This document shows, one piece after another, positions 9,013 to 16,852 of a stretch of 64,000 nucleotides of DNA; positions within the stretch are counted from its first letter, which is position 1; every line of letters begins with the position of its first letter. Origin of the DNA: Microbacterium sp. RURRCA19A (GTDB lineage: Bacteria; Actinomycetota; Actinomycetes; Actinomycetales; Microbacteriaceae); the NCBI RefSeq assembly GCF_900156455.1, contig NZ_FTNQ01000002.1, positions 310,001-374,000 of the forward strand, read 5' to 3'. The notes under the pieces are model-generated. The model saw nothing but the letters and a program-made list of their open reading frames with translations. It did not search any database and was not told the origin of the DNA. The translations under genes were made by a program, and so were the position numbers.

Positions 9013-9054
9013 TCACCAACAGCCTGCGGCTGCGTCGGTTCCGCGCGGAACCGA
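9013..9054. repeat. Right 42-bp direct repeat of island (attR-like)
   Basis: Identical to 7067-7108, including the 20-bp palindrome at 9035-9054. The frame continues to TGA at 9060-9062, giving a remnant of the original copA end ([15 protein letters not shown]). Confidence 0.85.
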
Positions 9055-9069
9055 CGCCCTGACGGCCGG

Positions 9070-9861
9070 TCACGCCATCCGCAGGTCGGCCTCGATGTCG
9101 CGGGCCGCGGCGAGCAGCGCGGGGATCAGCCGGTCGGTGACCTCGGCTTCGGCGTAGCGGCCGCTCGACATCGACAGGTTGATGGCCGCGACCACGGCGC
9201 CGTCGCGGCCGCGGACGGGCGCCGCGAGCGACTGCAGCCCGGGCTCGAGCTCCCCGTCGACGCGGGCCCAGCCCTGCGCGCGCACCCGCTCGAGTTCCTG
9301 CCGCACGGCGACGGGATCGGTCAGCGTCCGGGGGGTCCGGGGCGTCAGGGGCGAGGCATCCAGGATCCGATCGCGTTCCTCGACGGATGCCGCGGCCACC
9401 AGCACGCGACCCATGCTCGTGACCGCGGCCGGGAACCGCGTGCCGACGGTGATGCCGACCGACATGATCCGGCGCACGGGCACGCGCGCGACGTAGACGA
9501 TCTCGGTGCCGTCCAGGACCGCCGCCGACGCGCTCTCCCCGACCGTGCGGGAGAGCGCCTCGAGGTGCGGCTGCGCGACCTCGGGGAGCGACAGGGCCGA
9601 GAGGTAGCTGTAGCCCAGCTCCAGCACCCGCGGGGTGAGGGCGAACGAGCGTCCGTCGTTTCGCACGTACCCGAGGCTCTGCAGCGTGCGGAGGAACCGT
9701 CCGGCGGCCGCGCGCGTCACGCCGGCACGGCGCGCGACGTCGCTCAGCGTCAGCTCGGGGTTCTCGGCGTCGAACGCGCGGATGACCGCGAGCCCCCGCA
9801 CGAACGCCTGGACGACCTCGCCGGGGCCGTCGACGTCGTCCGTGGGCGCTGCGTCGGTCAC
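9070..9861 (-). CDS. pcaR: IclR-family regulator, PcaR/PobR type
   Basis: 263 residues: N-terminal winged helix (LAVIRAFDAENPELTLSDVARRAGVTRAAAGRFLRTL, residues ~24-60) and a C-terminal IclR effector domain. The spacing and sequence match the PcaR/PcaU/PobR branch that senses protocatechuate or beta-ketoadipate intermediates. It lies 33 bp downstream of pcaF on the same strand, so it is the likely activator of the pcaIJF operon. Paired repeats upstream of pcaI (12471-12502) are the probable binding site. Confidence 0.8.
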   Translation of the reverse strand: MTDAAPTDDVDGPGEVVQAFVRGLAVIRAFDAENPELTLSDVARRAGVTRAAAGRFLRTLQSLGYVRNDGRSFALTPRVLELGYSYLSALSLPEVAQPHLEALSRTVGESASAAVLDGTEIVYVARVPVRRIMSVGITVGTRFPAAVTSMGRVLVAAASVEERDRILDASPLTPRTPRTLTDPVAVRQELERVRAQGWARVDGELEPGLQSLAAPVRGRDGAVVAAINLSMSSGRYAEAEVTDRLIPALLAAARDIEADLRMA

Positions 9862-9894
9862 CGGCTCACCCTATCCGCCGAGCCGTGACCGACC

Positions 9895-11070
9895 TCACCG
9901 CTCCAGCACGACGGCGAGGCCCTGCCCCACGCCGATGCAGATCGCGACGACCGCGACGCCCGAGCCGCGGCGCCCCAGTTCGTGCGCGGCGCGGCCGATG
10001 ATGCGACCGCCGGACGCGCCGAGCGGGTGACCGATCGCGAGCGCACCGCCGTGGACGTTGAGCTTCTCGGGGTCGAGGTCGGGCCACCCGGCCAGGCACG
10101 CGAGCGACTGCGACGCGAAGGCTTCGTTGAGCTCGACGAAATCGACGTCGGCCCACGTCTTGCCGGCGCGCGCGAGCGCCTTGTTCGCGGCCTCGATCGG
10201 CGCGATGGGGAACACGTCGGGGTCGACGCCGTGCGCCGCGCGCCCCGCGATGCGCGCCAGCGGCTCGGCATCCAGGGCTCCCTCACCGCCGATGAGCACG
10301 GCCGAGGCGCCGTCGTTGATAGGCGAGGAGTTGCCGGCCGTGACGCTCCCCTGCCCGTCGGCGGCGAAGAGCGCCCTCAGCCCCGCGAGCTTCTCGACCG
10401 ACGTGTCGTCGCGGATCCCCTCGTCACGGGTCAGCGCGACGCCGGGCACCGCCACGATCTCGCCGTCGAAGACGCCGCCGGCCCACGCGGATGCCGCGCG
10501 CTGGTGCGACCGGACGGCGAAGGTATCCTGCGCCTCCCGCGTGATGCCCCACTCGCGCGCGATCTTCTCGGCGGATTCGCCGTTCGAGATCGTCCAGTTC
10601 TTCGGGAGGGCCGGGTTGGTCATGCGCCAGCCGATCGCGGTGTTCCACATCGTCGCGTTGCCGACGGCCGGAAACGGCTTCGCCGCCTTCTCCACGACGT
10701 AGGGGGCGCGGCTCATGGACTCGACGCCGCCGGCCAGCACGATGTCGGCGTCGCCGGACTCGATCGCGCGCGACCCCTGGATCACGGCTTCGAGCGACGA
10801 TGCGCACAGGCGGTTGACGGTCGTGCCGGTCACGGTCGTCGGGAAGCCGGCGAGCAGCGCACCGAATCGCGCGACATTGCGGTTGTCCTCCCCGGCCTGG
10901 TTGGCATCCCCGAAGACCACGTCGTCGATGCGCGCGGGGTCGAGACCGGTGCGCTCGACGGCGGCCTTCATCACGAGCGCGGCGAGATCGTCGGGACGGA
11001 CGGATGCCAGGGCTCCCCCGGCGCGACCGAAAGGCGTGCGGACGGCGTCGTAGACGTAGCTGGCGGTCAT
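9895..11070 (-). CDS. pcaF: Beta-ketoadipyl-CoA thiolase
   Basis: 391 residues, full-length type II thiolase. Cys nucleophile in NRLCASSLEAV (residue ~90), His in NVHGGALAIGHPLGASG (GHP motif) and the C-terminal CIGVGQGLAVVLER Cys-Gly motif (usually CxGGGxG, here CIGVGQG). It cleaves 3-oxoadipyl-CoA to succinyl-CoA and acetyl-CoA, the last step of the beta-ketoadipate pathway. Assignment to pcaF rather than a fatty-acid thiolase rests on the adjacent 3-oxoadipate CoA-transferase genes. The start is 1 bp past the pcaJ stop. Confidence 0.88.
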   Translation of the reverse strand: MTASYVYDAVRTPFGRAGGALASVRPDDLAALVMKAAVERTGLDPARIDDVVFGDANQAGEDNRNVARFGALLAGFPTTVTGTTVNRLCASSLEAVIQGSRAIESGDADIVLAGGVESMSRAPYVVEKAAKPFPAVGNATMWNTAIGWRMTNPALPKNWTISNGESAEKIAREWGITREAQDTFAVRSHQRAASAWAGGVFDGEIVAVPGVALTRDEGIRDDTSVEKLAGLRALFAADGQGSVTAGNSSPINDGASAVLIGGEGALDAEPLARIAGRAAHGVDPDVFPIAPIEAANKALARAGKTWADVDFVELNEAFASQSLACLAGWPDLDPEKLNVHGGALAIGHPLGASGGRIIGRAAHELGRRGSGVAVVAICIGVGQGLAVVLER

Positions 11071-11071
11071 G

Positions 11072-11719
11072 TCAGGCTCCTCGGTCGATCAGCGTCAGAC
11101 CGAGCAGTTGCTCGATCTCGGCGTGCGTGTTGTCGCCGAACAGTTCCCGCACGCGGAAGCCGTCGGGGGTGACGTCGAAGACGCCGTGGTCGGTGTAGAC
11201 ACGCGAGACGCAGCCGACGCCGGTGAGCGGGTAGGTGCACGCCTCGACGAGCTTCGGCGCCCCCTGCTTGGTGAGCAGGTCGGTCATCACGTAGACGTCC
11301 TTCGCGCCGATCGCGAGGTCCATCGCCCCGCCGACCGCCGGGATCGCCCCCGGCTCCCCGGTCGACCAGTTCGCCAGATCACCGGATGCCGACACCTGGA
11401 ACGCCCCGAGCACGCACACGTCGAGGTGGCCGCCGCGCATCATCGCGAACGAATCGGCGTGGTGGAAGTAGGCTGCGCCGGCGAGGGCGGTGACCTGCTG
11501 CTTTCCAGCATTGATCAGGTCGGGATCGACCGAGCCCTCGATGGGCGCGGGACCCATTCCCAACATTCCGTTCTCGGTATGCAGCACGATCTCGAGCCCC
11601 TCGGGCAGGTAATCCGCCACGAGCGTGGGGGCGCCGATGCCGAGATTGACGACGGCCCCTTCGGGGATGTCGGATGCCACGCGCGCGGCGAGCGCGGTGC
11701 GGGAGACGCGGGTGCTCAT
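11072..11719 (-). CDS. pcaJ: 3-oxoadipate CoA-transferase, beta subunit
   Basis: 215 residues, CoA-transferase family I beta subunit. The catalytic glutamate is in HTENGMLGMGP (SENG-type motif, residues ~47-57), and GGAMDLAIGAK is the second signature. It forms a heterotetramer with the alpha subunit and moves CoA from succinyl-CoA to 3-oxoadipate. The start overlaps the pcaI stop by 4 bp (11716-11719), the coupling usual for these subunits. Confidence 0.9.
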   Translation of the reverse strand: MSTRVSRTALAARVASDIPEGAVVNLGIGAPTLVADYLPEGLEIVLHTENGMLGMGPAPIEGSVDPDLINAGKQQVTALAGAAYFHHADSFAMMRGGHLDVCVLGAFQVSASGDLANWSTGEPGAIPAVGGAMDLAIGAKDVYVMTDLLTKQGAPKLVEACTYPLTGVGCVSRVYTDHGVFDVTPDGFRVRELFGDNTHAEIEQLLGLTLIDRGA

Positions 11720-12462
11720 GCGTCGACCCCTTCCCGGGCGAGCGGGCGCCCCTCGATGTCGACTCCGCCGGCGAAGACGCCGTCGCGCAGCCAGGGGCGT
11801 TCGCCCACGGCCACGACCCGGTCGACGTACAGGCCGGGCGTGATGACGGCCTCGGGATCGAGGTCGCCGAGGGCCACGATCTCGTCGACCTGCACGACCG
11901 TGGTCTTCGCCGCCGCCGCCATGATCGGTCCGAAGTTGCGCGCGGTCTCGCGGTAGACGAGGTTGCCCCAGCGGTCGGCGCGGAAGGCGCTGATGAGCGC
12001 GACGTCGGCGTGGATGGGGTACTCGAGGACGTAGTCGCGGCCGTCGATGCGCCGCGTCTCCTTGCCCTCGGCGAGCTGGGTGCGGTATCCGGTCGGCGTG
12101 AAGAAGCCGCCGATTCCGGCGCCGGCCGCGCGGATGCGTTCGGCGAGGTTCCCCTGGGGCACCAGTTCGAGTTCGACCTTCCCCTCCCGGTACAGCGCGT
12201 CGAAGACCCACGAGTCGCTCTGCCGCGGGAACGAGCAGATCATCTTGCGCACCTGCCCGGCCTTCAGCAGGGCGGCGAGACCCGTATCGCCGTTGCCGGC
12301 GTTGTTGTTGACGACGGTGAGGTCGCGGGCGCCGTGCGCGATGAGCGCGTCGATGAGTTCGACGGGCTGCCCGGCGCGGCCGAATCCGCCGATCATCACG
12401 GTCGCGCCGTCGGCGATGCCCGCCACGGCTACCGCGACGTCCGGCACGGTCTTGTCGATCAT
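11716..12462 (-). CDS. pcaI: 3-oxoadipate CoA-transferase, alpha subunit
   Basis: 248 residues, CoA-transferase family I alpha subunit. The family glycine motif GGFGRAGQP (residues ~24-32) and NNNAGNGDTGLAALL are visible. It is first in the pcaI-pcaJ-pcaF-pcaR order. A ribosome site AGAGGA lies 5-10 bp before ATG. Its promoter region has the TGTTCGTT repeats. The operon would be induced by aromatic-acid breakdown, but the upper protocatechuate genes are not in the window. Confidence 0.9.
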   Translation of the reverse strand: MIDKTVPDVAVAVAGIADGATVMIGGFGRAGQPVELIDALIAHGARDLTVVNNNAGNGDTGLAALLKAGQVRKMICSFPRQSDSWVFDALYREGKVELELVPQGNLAERIRAAGAGIGGFFTPTGYRTQLAEGKETRRIDGRDYVLEYPIHADVALISAFRADRWGNLVYRETARNFGPIMAAAAKTTVVQVDEIVALGDLDPEAVITPGLYVDRVVAVGERPWLRDGVFAGGVDIEGRPLAREGVDA

Positions 12463-12470
12463 GGTTCCTC

Positions 12471-12502
12471 TGTTCGTTCAGCGAACGTCTGTTCGTTACG
12501 CG
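12471..12502. promoter_or_regulatory. Candidate IclR (PcaR) operator upstream of pcaI
   Basis: Two copies of TGTTCGTTnnGCG at 12471-12483 and 12490-12502, 19 bp apart, about two helical turns. The first copy is also a partial palindrome (TTCG-TTCAG-CGAA). PcaR-type regulators bind such spaced repeats near their promoters. Confidence 0.55.
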
Positions 12503-12576
12503 ATCATACCTTCGGGTGCCCCGCCGCACCAGAGGCATCCCTTGCGCGCTCTCCACCTCCGTGTTCGGATGGGGCG

Positions 12577-12885
12577 ATGGGGTGGCTCGTTCTGGTCGTC
12601 GTCGGTCTCGCGCTCTGGTGGTGGTCGCTGGGGCTCACCCTGAGGGCCTACCCGGGCGAACGGATGCCGGTGTGGGCGAACCCGGCGAAGGCCCCCCGCC
12701 GAGCGGTCGTCCTGCGCGCGGTCGCGACGGCGGCCATCGTCTTCGGGACAGGGATGTTCAGCGCCACCTGGGGCCGCCCCGGGTGGGTGGCGGCTGTCGC
12801 GGTAGGGGGCTCCCTGGCGCTCCTCCTCCTCGCACCGCACGTCGTCGTCGTCGCCCGGCACAACCGACGCACGAGCGCGACCTGA
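12577..12885 (+). CDS. Small membrane protein, unknown
   Basis: 102 residues with three likely transmembrane segments: an N-terminal one (WLVLVVVGLALWWWSLGL), a middle one near residues 45-62, and a C-terminal one (VAAVAVGGSLALLLLAPHVVVV). Charged ARHNRRTSAT closes it. No enzyme motif and no known family. It lies between the pca promoter and a conserved small-gene pair, and shares no obvious operon with either. Confidence 0.55.
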   Translation: MGWLVLVVVGLALWWWSLGLTLRAYPGERMPVWANPAKAPRRAVVLRAVATAAIVFGTGMFSATWGRPGWVAAVAVGGSLALLLLAPHVVVVARHNRRTSAT

Positions 12886-12990
12886 CCCGCTCGACGTCGG
12901 TCCATCGAGGTCTCGACGCCCGTCGGATGGCGCCCCCGGCGGCCGCGAGTACGTTCGGCTGCACCGACGCGAGAACCGAGGAGCACCACG

Positions 12991-13266
12991 ATGTCCGACA
13001 CGCACGACCTCACCGAGAACCACCGCACGACCCTGTTCCACCTCGAGCAGCACCCCACCTCGCACAACCTCGAGTGGCACGACGTGCTCGGGTTGCTGCG
13101 CGAGGTCGGCGAGGTCGCCGAGGAGCACAACGGCAAGGTGAAGGTCCGCCTGGGCGACACCGTCCTCGTCCTCACTCCCCCGCGGCACAAGGACATCGAC
13201 GAGCAGACGGTGCTGGACATCCGCCGCGCCCTCCGCGACGCCGGCTACACCACGGCGGAGAAGTGA
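12991..13266 (+). CDS. HicA-like small conserved protein
   Basis: 91 residues, soluble. The C-terminal half (VLVLTPPRHKDIDEQTVLDIRRALRDAGY) resembles the last strand and helix of HicA-type dsRNA-binding-fold proteins, in which the LKPGTLxxIxKQAG helix follows a basic strand. The usual active-site histidine region is not clearly present, so a toxin function is not supported. It sits 1 bp before the UBP-type zinc-finger gene and is probably co-transcribed with it. Confidence 0.6.
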   Translation: MSDTHDLTENHRTTLFHLEQHPTSHNLEWHDVLGLLREVGEVAEEHNGKVKVRLGDTVLVLTPPRHKDIDEQTVLDIRRALRDAGYTTAEK

Positions 13267-13267
13267 C

Positions 13268-13621
13268 ATGGGCGACGACCGGGATGCCATCCGCCCCGAG
13301 GTCCCGCCGAGCGGCACGGGATGCGTCGAGTGCGAGGCCGAGGGCTCGTGGTGGCTGCATCTGCGCCGGTGCGCCGAATGCGGTCACATCGGGTGCTGCG
13401 ACGACTCCCTGAACCGGCACGCGACGCGGCACGCCCACACGAGCGGGCATCCGGTGATCCAGAGCTTCGAGCCGGGCGAGGACTGGTTCTGGGACTACCG
13501 CACCGCGGCGTTCATCGACGGACCCCTGCTCGCCCCGCCGCGTAGTCATCCCGTGACCCAGCCCGTCCCCGGGCCGGCCGGGCGCGTCCCCGCCGACTGG
13601 CAACGGCTGCTCGACGACTGA
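13268..13621 (+). CDS. UBP-type zinc-finger protein
   Basis: 117 residues. Cys/His ligands of a ZnF-UBP fold are visible: CVECEAEG, LRRCAECGHIGCCDDS, RHATRHAHTSGHP (residues ~19-62). The same fold in eukaryotic deubiquitinases binds ubiquitin C-termini; the bacterial role is unknown. It follows the HicA-like gene at 1 bp. The C-terminal PAGRVPADWQRLLDD is a short unstructured tail. Confidence 0.8.
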   Translation: MGDDRDAIRPEVPPSGTGCVECEAEGSWWLHLRRCAECGHIGCCDDSLNRHATRHAHTSGHPVIQSFEPGEDWFWDYRTAAFIDGPLLAPPRSHPVTQPVPGPAGRVPADWQRLLDD

Positions 13622-13624
13622 CCC

Positions 13625-13640
13625 TCATCCGATCGGATGA
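13625..13640. repeat. 16-bp palindrome, copy 1 (right of UBP gene)
   Basis: TCATCCGATCGGATGA, a perfect palindrome also found once more in the window, at 16837-16852. The two copies bracket the lanthipeptide genes. Confidence 0.7.
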
Positions 13641-13901
13641 CATTTCGGGTCGGTCTGTTCGCGACGGTGAGGCGCCGGACGGGCGGGATCCAGCGGAATT
13701 CCTCGGAATTCGGGTCGGCGAGGTGAATGTTCGGGCGCCGATGGGGTGAATCGCGGGGTTACCGTCGGCACGCAGGGACACTCCGCTCACGCGTCGATGG
13801 TCTCGATGCAGGCGGCATCCGTTCGGGTCGGATGCCGATGCGGGCGGGGGCCGGAGTTGGGGGCGGCCCTCGCCCCTCCCTGCCCCGCCGAAGACGAAAG
13901 A

Positions 13902-13934
13902 TGCGGGCGACGGCGCCGTGGCCCCGTGCCCGCA
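13902..13934 (-). terminator. Terminator after the lanthipeptide precursor gene
   Basis: A 7-bp stem TGCGGGC / GCCCGCA with a T-containing tail (TCTTTCGT) on the minus strand, 15 bp past the precursor stop. Confidence 0.5.
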
Positions 13935-13948
13935 CCTTCGGTCTCGGT

Positions 13949-14071
13949 CTAGTGGCAGAGGCCGGTCGATGTGCTGCTGTAGCAGATCCCGGTGCTCCAC
14001 GAGCTCGCGAAGACCTCGCTGCGCTCGGACTCAGCGCGCTCGAGCGTCTGCAGGGAGAGCAAATATCCCAT
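13949..14071 (-). CDS. Class III lanthipeptide precursor peptide
   Basis: 40 residues, start MGYLLSLQTLER. The leader carries the LLxLQ-type motif used by class III enzymes to bind the precursor, then an acidic segment (ESERSE). The core holds two SxxSxxxC units: Ser23-Ser26-Cys30 and Ser32-Ser35-Cys39, the pattern that becomes labionin or lanthionine-type rings. A strong ribosome site lies inside the end of the LanKC gene, so the two genes are translationally coupled. No protease or exporter gene is seen next to it. The gene is too short for routine ORF calling, but its position and motifs make it convincing. Confidence 0.85.
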   Translation of the reverse strand: MGYLLSLQTLERAESERSEVFASSWSTGICYSSTSTGLCH

Positions 14072-14076
14072 CGGTG

Positions 14077-16638
14077 TCACCCCCTCTCCGATGTCATGAC
14101 CGCGCGGGCGGCGTGGACCGGGGGGAGGTCGAGGAACGGCAGCGTGCGGCGCTGACCGTCGCGGACGGCGGCGAGCGCCCACAGCACGCCCGCCGATCCG
14201 GTTCCGAGGTCGCACGAGAGCCGAAGAAGCGCGCGACCGGGATACCCGGTGCCCACCGGCCGCGGGATCGCGTGGAGCGTGAGGGACCGTTCGTGGCGGA
14301 CGCGAACGCGGGCGACGGCGGCATCCTCCGTGCCGTCCGCCGCGCGCGGCATCCCGGCAAGGAAGAGGAGGAGACCCGCGCGGCCCTGGAAGAGGCCGGG
14401 TTCGAGGACGAACTCGGGTTCAGCGGCACGCGCGAGCGAGCGGAGCTGCGAGGCGAGAGGTGTCGCCGGGTGTCGTTCGATCACTGCGGCGAGAGCATGC
14501 CCCACGCCGGCGGAACCGGAGCCCAGGTACGGCAGCAGACGCCAGCCCTCGTTCATCTGCAGGGAACCGTCGGACGCCCGCAGACAGCTCTCGAGATCCT
14601 GGCGGACGGCCGCCTCGGCCAGCGCCAGGAGTGCGGTGTCGGCCTGGCGGTCGTACAGGGACAGAGCCACGATCGCGGCGCCACTGGGTCCGCGGAGCAG
14701 CCCGCCGGCCCCGGTCGCCACCTTCCCTGGCCCGGCGCCGGCCCATCCGTCCGCGCGATCGGCCGCTTCGTCGAACATGTGGCGAGCGACATCGACGAGC
14801 TCCGGATGCCGCCCCGCTGAACGCAGCAACCCCAGTGCGGTGCCCAGCGGTCCGCCGTACAGACCCGGCGAGCTCCATCGGAGCGGCGCATCGAGGCAGC
14901 GCGCGATCGCTTCATCCGCGTGGGCTTCGTCGCCGAGCTCCTCCCACGCCGCCGCGGCGCCCGCCAGTCCGTCGAACAGACCGGACTGCGGCGGCGCGGT
15001 CCGCATGGCGCGGGCCGCCCACCCGGCCGCGTCTTCCGGGACGGTGCCGGTCGCGGCGTGCAGCGCGAGGAGGGGGCCGAGGGCCCCGTGCGCGACCGCG
15101 TACGCGGGCTCGTCGAACTGCGCGGGGTCGCCCGGCCACAGCCGGTCCTCCCGCTCGGGGGTGGCATCCGCGACGAGCTGTCGCGCGGCGGCCGCGATCC
15201 GGTCGTCCCGATCCACGGCCTCGGCCGGGAGGACCGGATCGGCGGCGAAGCCCAGCGCGTCCCGGTCGGCGGCGCCCAGCCCGAAGCGCTCGACGACCCA
15301 CGCCCGCACCTCGCGCTCCTTCTCCACGTGCAGGTCGAGGACCGGCGTGAGCGGTGCGAACAGGAAGAGCAGGATCCGACGCAACGCGAACAGGTCGCCC
15401 GCCCGCCCGGCGCGGGCCTCGGGCTCGGCGAAGTCCGGGGCCACGAAACCGGGTGCCCCGATGGCGACCGGCGCGTTCTCGGCGGCGCTCCGCGCCATCT
15501 CGAAGTCGATGAGGGTGACGGCCCCGTCGTCGTCGACCAGGACGTTGCCCGGGTGCAGATCTCCGTGCGAGAAGCCGGCGGCGTGCACGTCGTCGACCAC
15601 CCGGGCGATGCGGGCGGCCAGCGCCACGGCCCACCGCCGATACTCCGCGACGTCGGACGCGGTGCAGTCGGCGGAGACCAGCGGATGCCGAGCGACCACC
15701 GCCTGGTGCAGCGGCACGCCCCGCGCGCGGCCGAGCACGAGGTAGCGGTGCCCCAGCGCCTCGAACTCGCGGATCAGCTCGACCGTCCCCGGCGCCGCGA
15801 TCGTGCGCAGGGCGTGGGCTTCGCGCGCGGCACGATCCACGGCGGTCAGGCCGTCGACCGTGACGCCGGCGAACGGCCGGGCCTCCTTCACCACGGCGTC
15901 ACGCCCGCCCTCGACGGCCGTGTAGACGCCCCCGGCGTTCGAATGGTGGAGCACTCCCGTGATCTGCGGGAACCCGTCCGGGGGCCGGAGCTCGCCGAGT
16001 TCCCGTACCGCATCGCGCAGGAACGGCGGGATCTCGACCCAGGAGGGCGGCTCGAAGCCCGGGCTGCGGACGTCGGGCACGAGGTGCCCGTCGGGGTGTC
16101 TGACCGCGGGGGTCGGTACGCCGTCGACCTCGATCAGCATCCGAAGGAACCCGCCGTACCGCACGAACACGGGCCCGCGGGTCCATCGCAGATCGGACAG
16201 GATGTGCGGTCCGTCGAAATCGGCCGTCCGCCGTCCGAGTTCCCTCAGCGATCGCTCGAGCTCTCCGATGGTGGAGGGATAGATCGTGACGAACTTGCCC
16301 GACCCCTCGCGACCGGCATCCTTGCCGTTCGAGGCGGCGAGCACGCTCTCGCGGGACAGGTGCTTGAACGGGATACGCCCACGCACGCAGTGGTCGGAGA
16401 CGATCCGCAGAATCGCCGGCGCCGCAGCCGGGGTCGTGCTGAGGTGGATCTTCCACCCCTGTTCGGGGAGGACCGCCCCGGCGGGCTCGTAGTACGTCCA
16501 GATGCCGTCATCCGCTCGACGCCACGACGCCGGCACCGTCGCGGCGAAAGCCGGGTCGTCGGCGGCGACGCGGGCGCGCCCGGGGTGCTCGTAGAAGATG
16601 CGGTCCGCGCGGGCGAACACCGGATAGATCGCGTCCAT
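14077..16638 (-). CDS. Class III lanthionine synthetase LanKC
   Basis: 853 residues from MDAIYPVFARADRIFYE. Domains: N-terminal lyase-like region (~1-200), a protein-kinase domain (~220-460) with VVKE lysine, HGDLHPGN catalytic loop and LIDFEMA, and a C-terminal LanC-like cyclase (~500-853). The cyclase appears to lack the Cys-His zinc ligands, which points to class III, not class IV. It phosphorylates precursor Ser/Thr with NTP, eliminates phosphate, and cyclises onto Cys. Its stop lies 5 bp before the precursor gene. An ATG 12 codons upstream exists but gives an arginine/glycine-rich start unlike the family. Confidence 0.9.
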   Translation of the reverse strand: MDAIYPVFARADRIFYEHPGRARVAADDPAFAATVPASWRRADDGIWTYYEPAGAVLPEQGWKIHLSTTPAAAPAILRIVSDHCVRGRIPFKHLSRESVLAASNGKDAGREGSGKFVTIYPSTIGELERSLRELGRRTADFDGPHILSDLRWTRGPVFVRYGGFLRMLIEVDGVPTPAVRHPDGHLVPDVRSPGFEPPSWVEIPPFLRDAVRELGELRPPDGFPQITGVLHHSNAGGVYTAVEGGRDAVVKEARPFAGVTVDGLTAVDRAAREAHALRTIAAPGTVELIREFEALGHRYLVLGRARGVPLHQAVVARHPLVSADCTASDVAEYRRWAVALAARIARVVDDVHAAGFSHGDLHPGNVLVDDDGAVTLIDFEMARSAAENAPVAIGAPGFVAPDFAEPEARAGRAGDLFALRRILLFLFAPLTPVLDLHVEKEREVRAWVVERFGLGAADRDALGFAADPVLPAEAVDRDDRIAAAARQLVADATPEREDRLWPGDPAQFDEPAYAVAHGALGPLLALHAATGTVPEDAAGWAARAMRTAPPQSGLFDGLAGAAAAWEELGDEAHADEAIARCLDAPLRWSSPGLYGGPLGTALGLLRSAGRHPELVDVARHMFDEAADRADGWAGAGPGKVATGAGGLLRGPSGAAIVALSLYDRQADTALLALAEAAVRQDLESCLRASDGSLQMNEGWRLLPYLGSGSAGVGHALAAVIERHPATPLASQLRSLARAAEPEFVLEPGLFQGRAGLLLFLAGMPRAADGTEDAAVARVRVRHERSLTLHAIPRPVGTGYPGRALLRLSCDLGTGSAGVLWALAAVRDGQRRTLPFLDLPPVHAARAVMTSERG

Positions 16639-16836
16639 GCCCCGCCCACCGCCTCGCCCGCGCCGGAAGGCCACGGCGCGTGGACATGGTGTGCGGGTGC
16701 GCGGACGCGCGCTGCCGCGTCGGGGCCGACTCCGTGGTCGCCGAGGGCGCGGCGCGCCCAGAGGATTGGGCAGGTCAACCGATGAATCTCCGACATTCCG
16801 CCCCCACGCCGCCCCGCGGGGGACGGTCGGCGGAAA

Positions 16837-16852
16837 TCATCCGATCGGATGA
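16837..16852. repeat. 16-bp palindrome, copy 2 (end of response-regulator gene)
   Basis: TCATCCGATCGGATGA, identical to 13625-13640. On the minus strand it contributes the last codons HPIG and the stop TGA of the response regulator. It lies about 200 bp upstream of the LanKC start, so it could act on that promoter. Confidence 0.7.

Larger units (their letters stand above)
7067..9054. mobile_element. Small genomic island inserted in the 3' end of copA
   Basis: A 1,946-bp unit lies between two identical 42-bp repeats. The right copy (9013-9054) is followed in frame by ACGCCCTGA and reads as a second, displaced copA 3' end. The interior has two minus-strand genes (DUF3800 and an unknown), visibly lower GC than the flanks, more AT-ending codons, and none of the GGATGCC/GGCATCC heptamers that dot the rest of the window. 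No integrase or transposase is encoded. It looks like a non-autonomous cassette that restores the interrupted gene's end, as many site-specific integrations do. Confidence 0.72.
13622..13948. other. Intergenic region downstream of the lanthipeptide precursor
   Basis: About 327 bp. It contains a perfect 16-bp palindrome at 13625-13640, a hairpin GGCATCCG-TTCGGGT-CGGATGCC near 13819, and the lanA terminator at 13902-13934. No convincing gene. Confidence 0.6.

Noticed and set aside
12991..13621. HicAB toxin-antitoxin module
   Set aside because: The first gene has only a weak HicA-like end and its partner is a zinc finger, not a HicB antitoxin.
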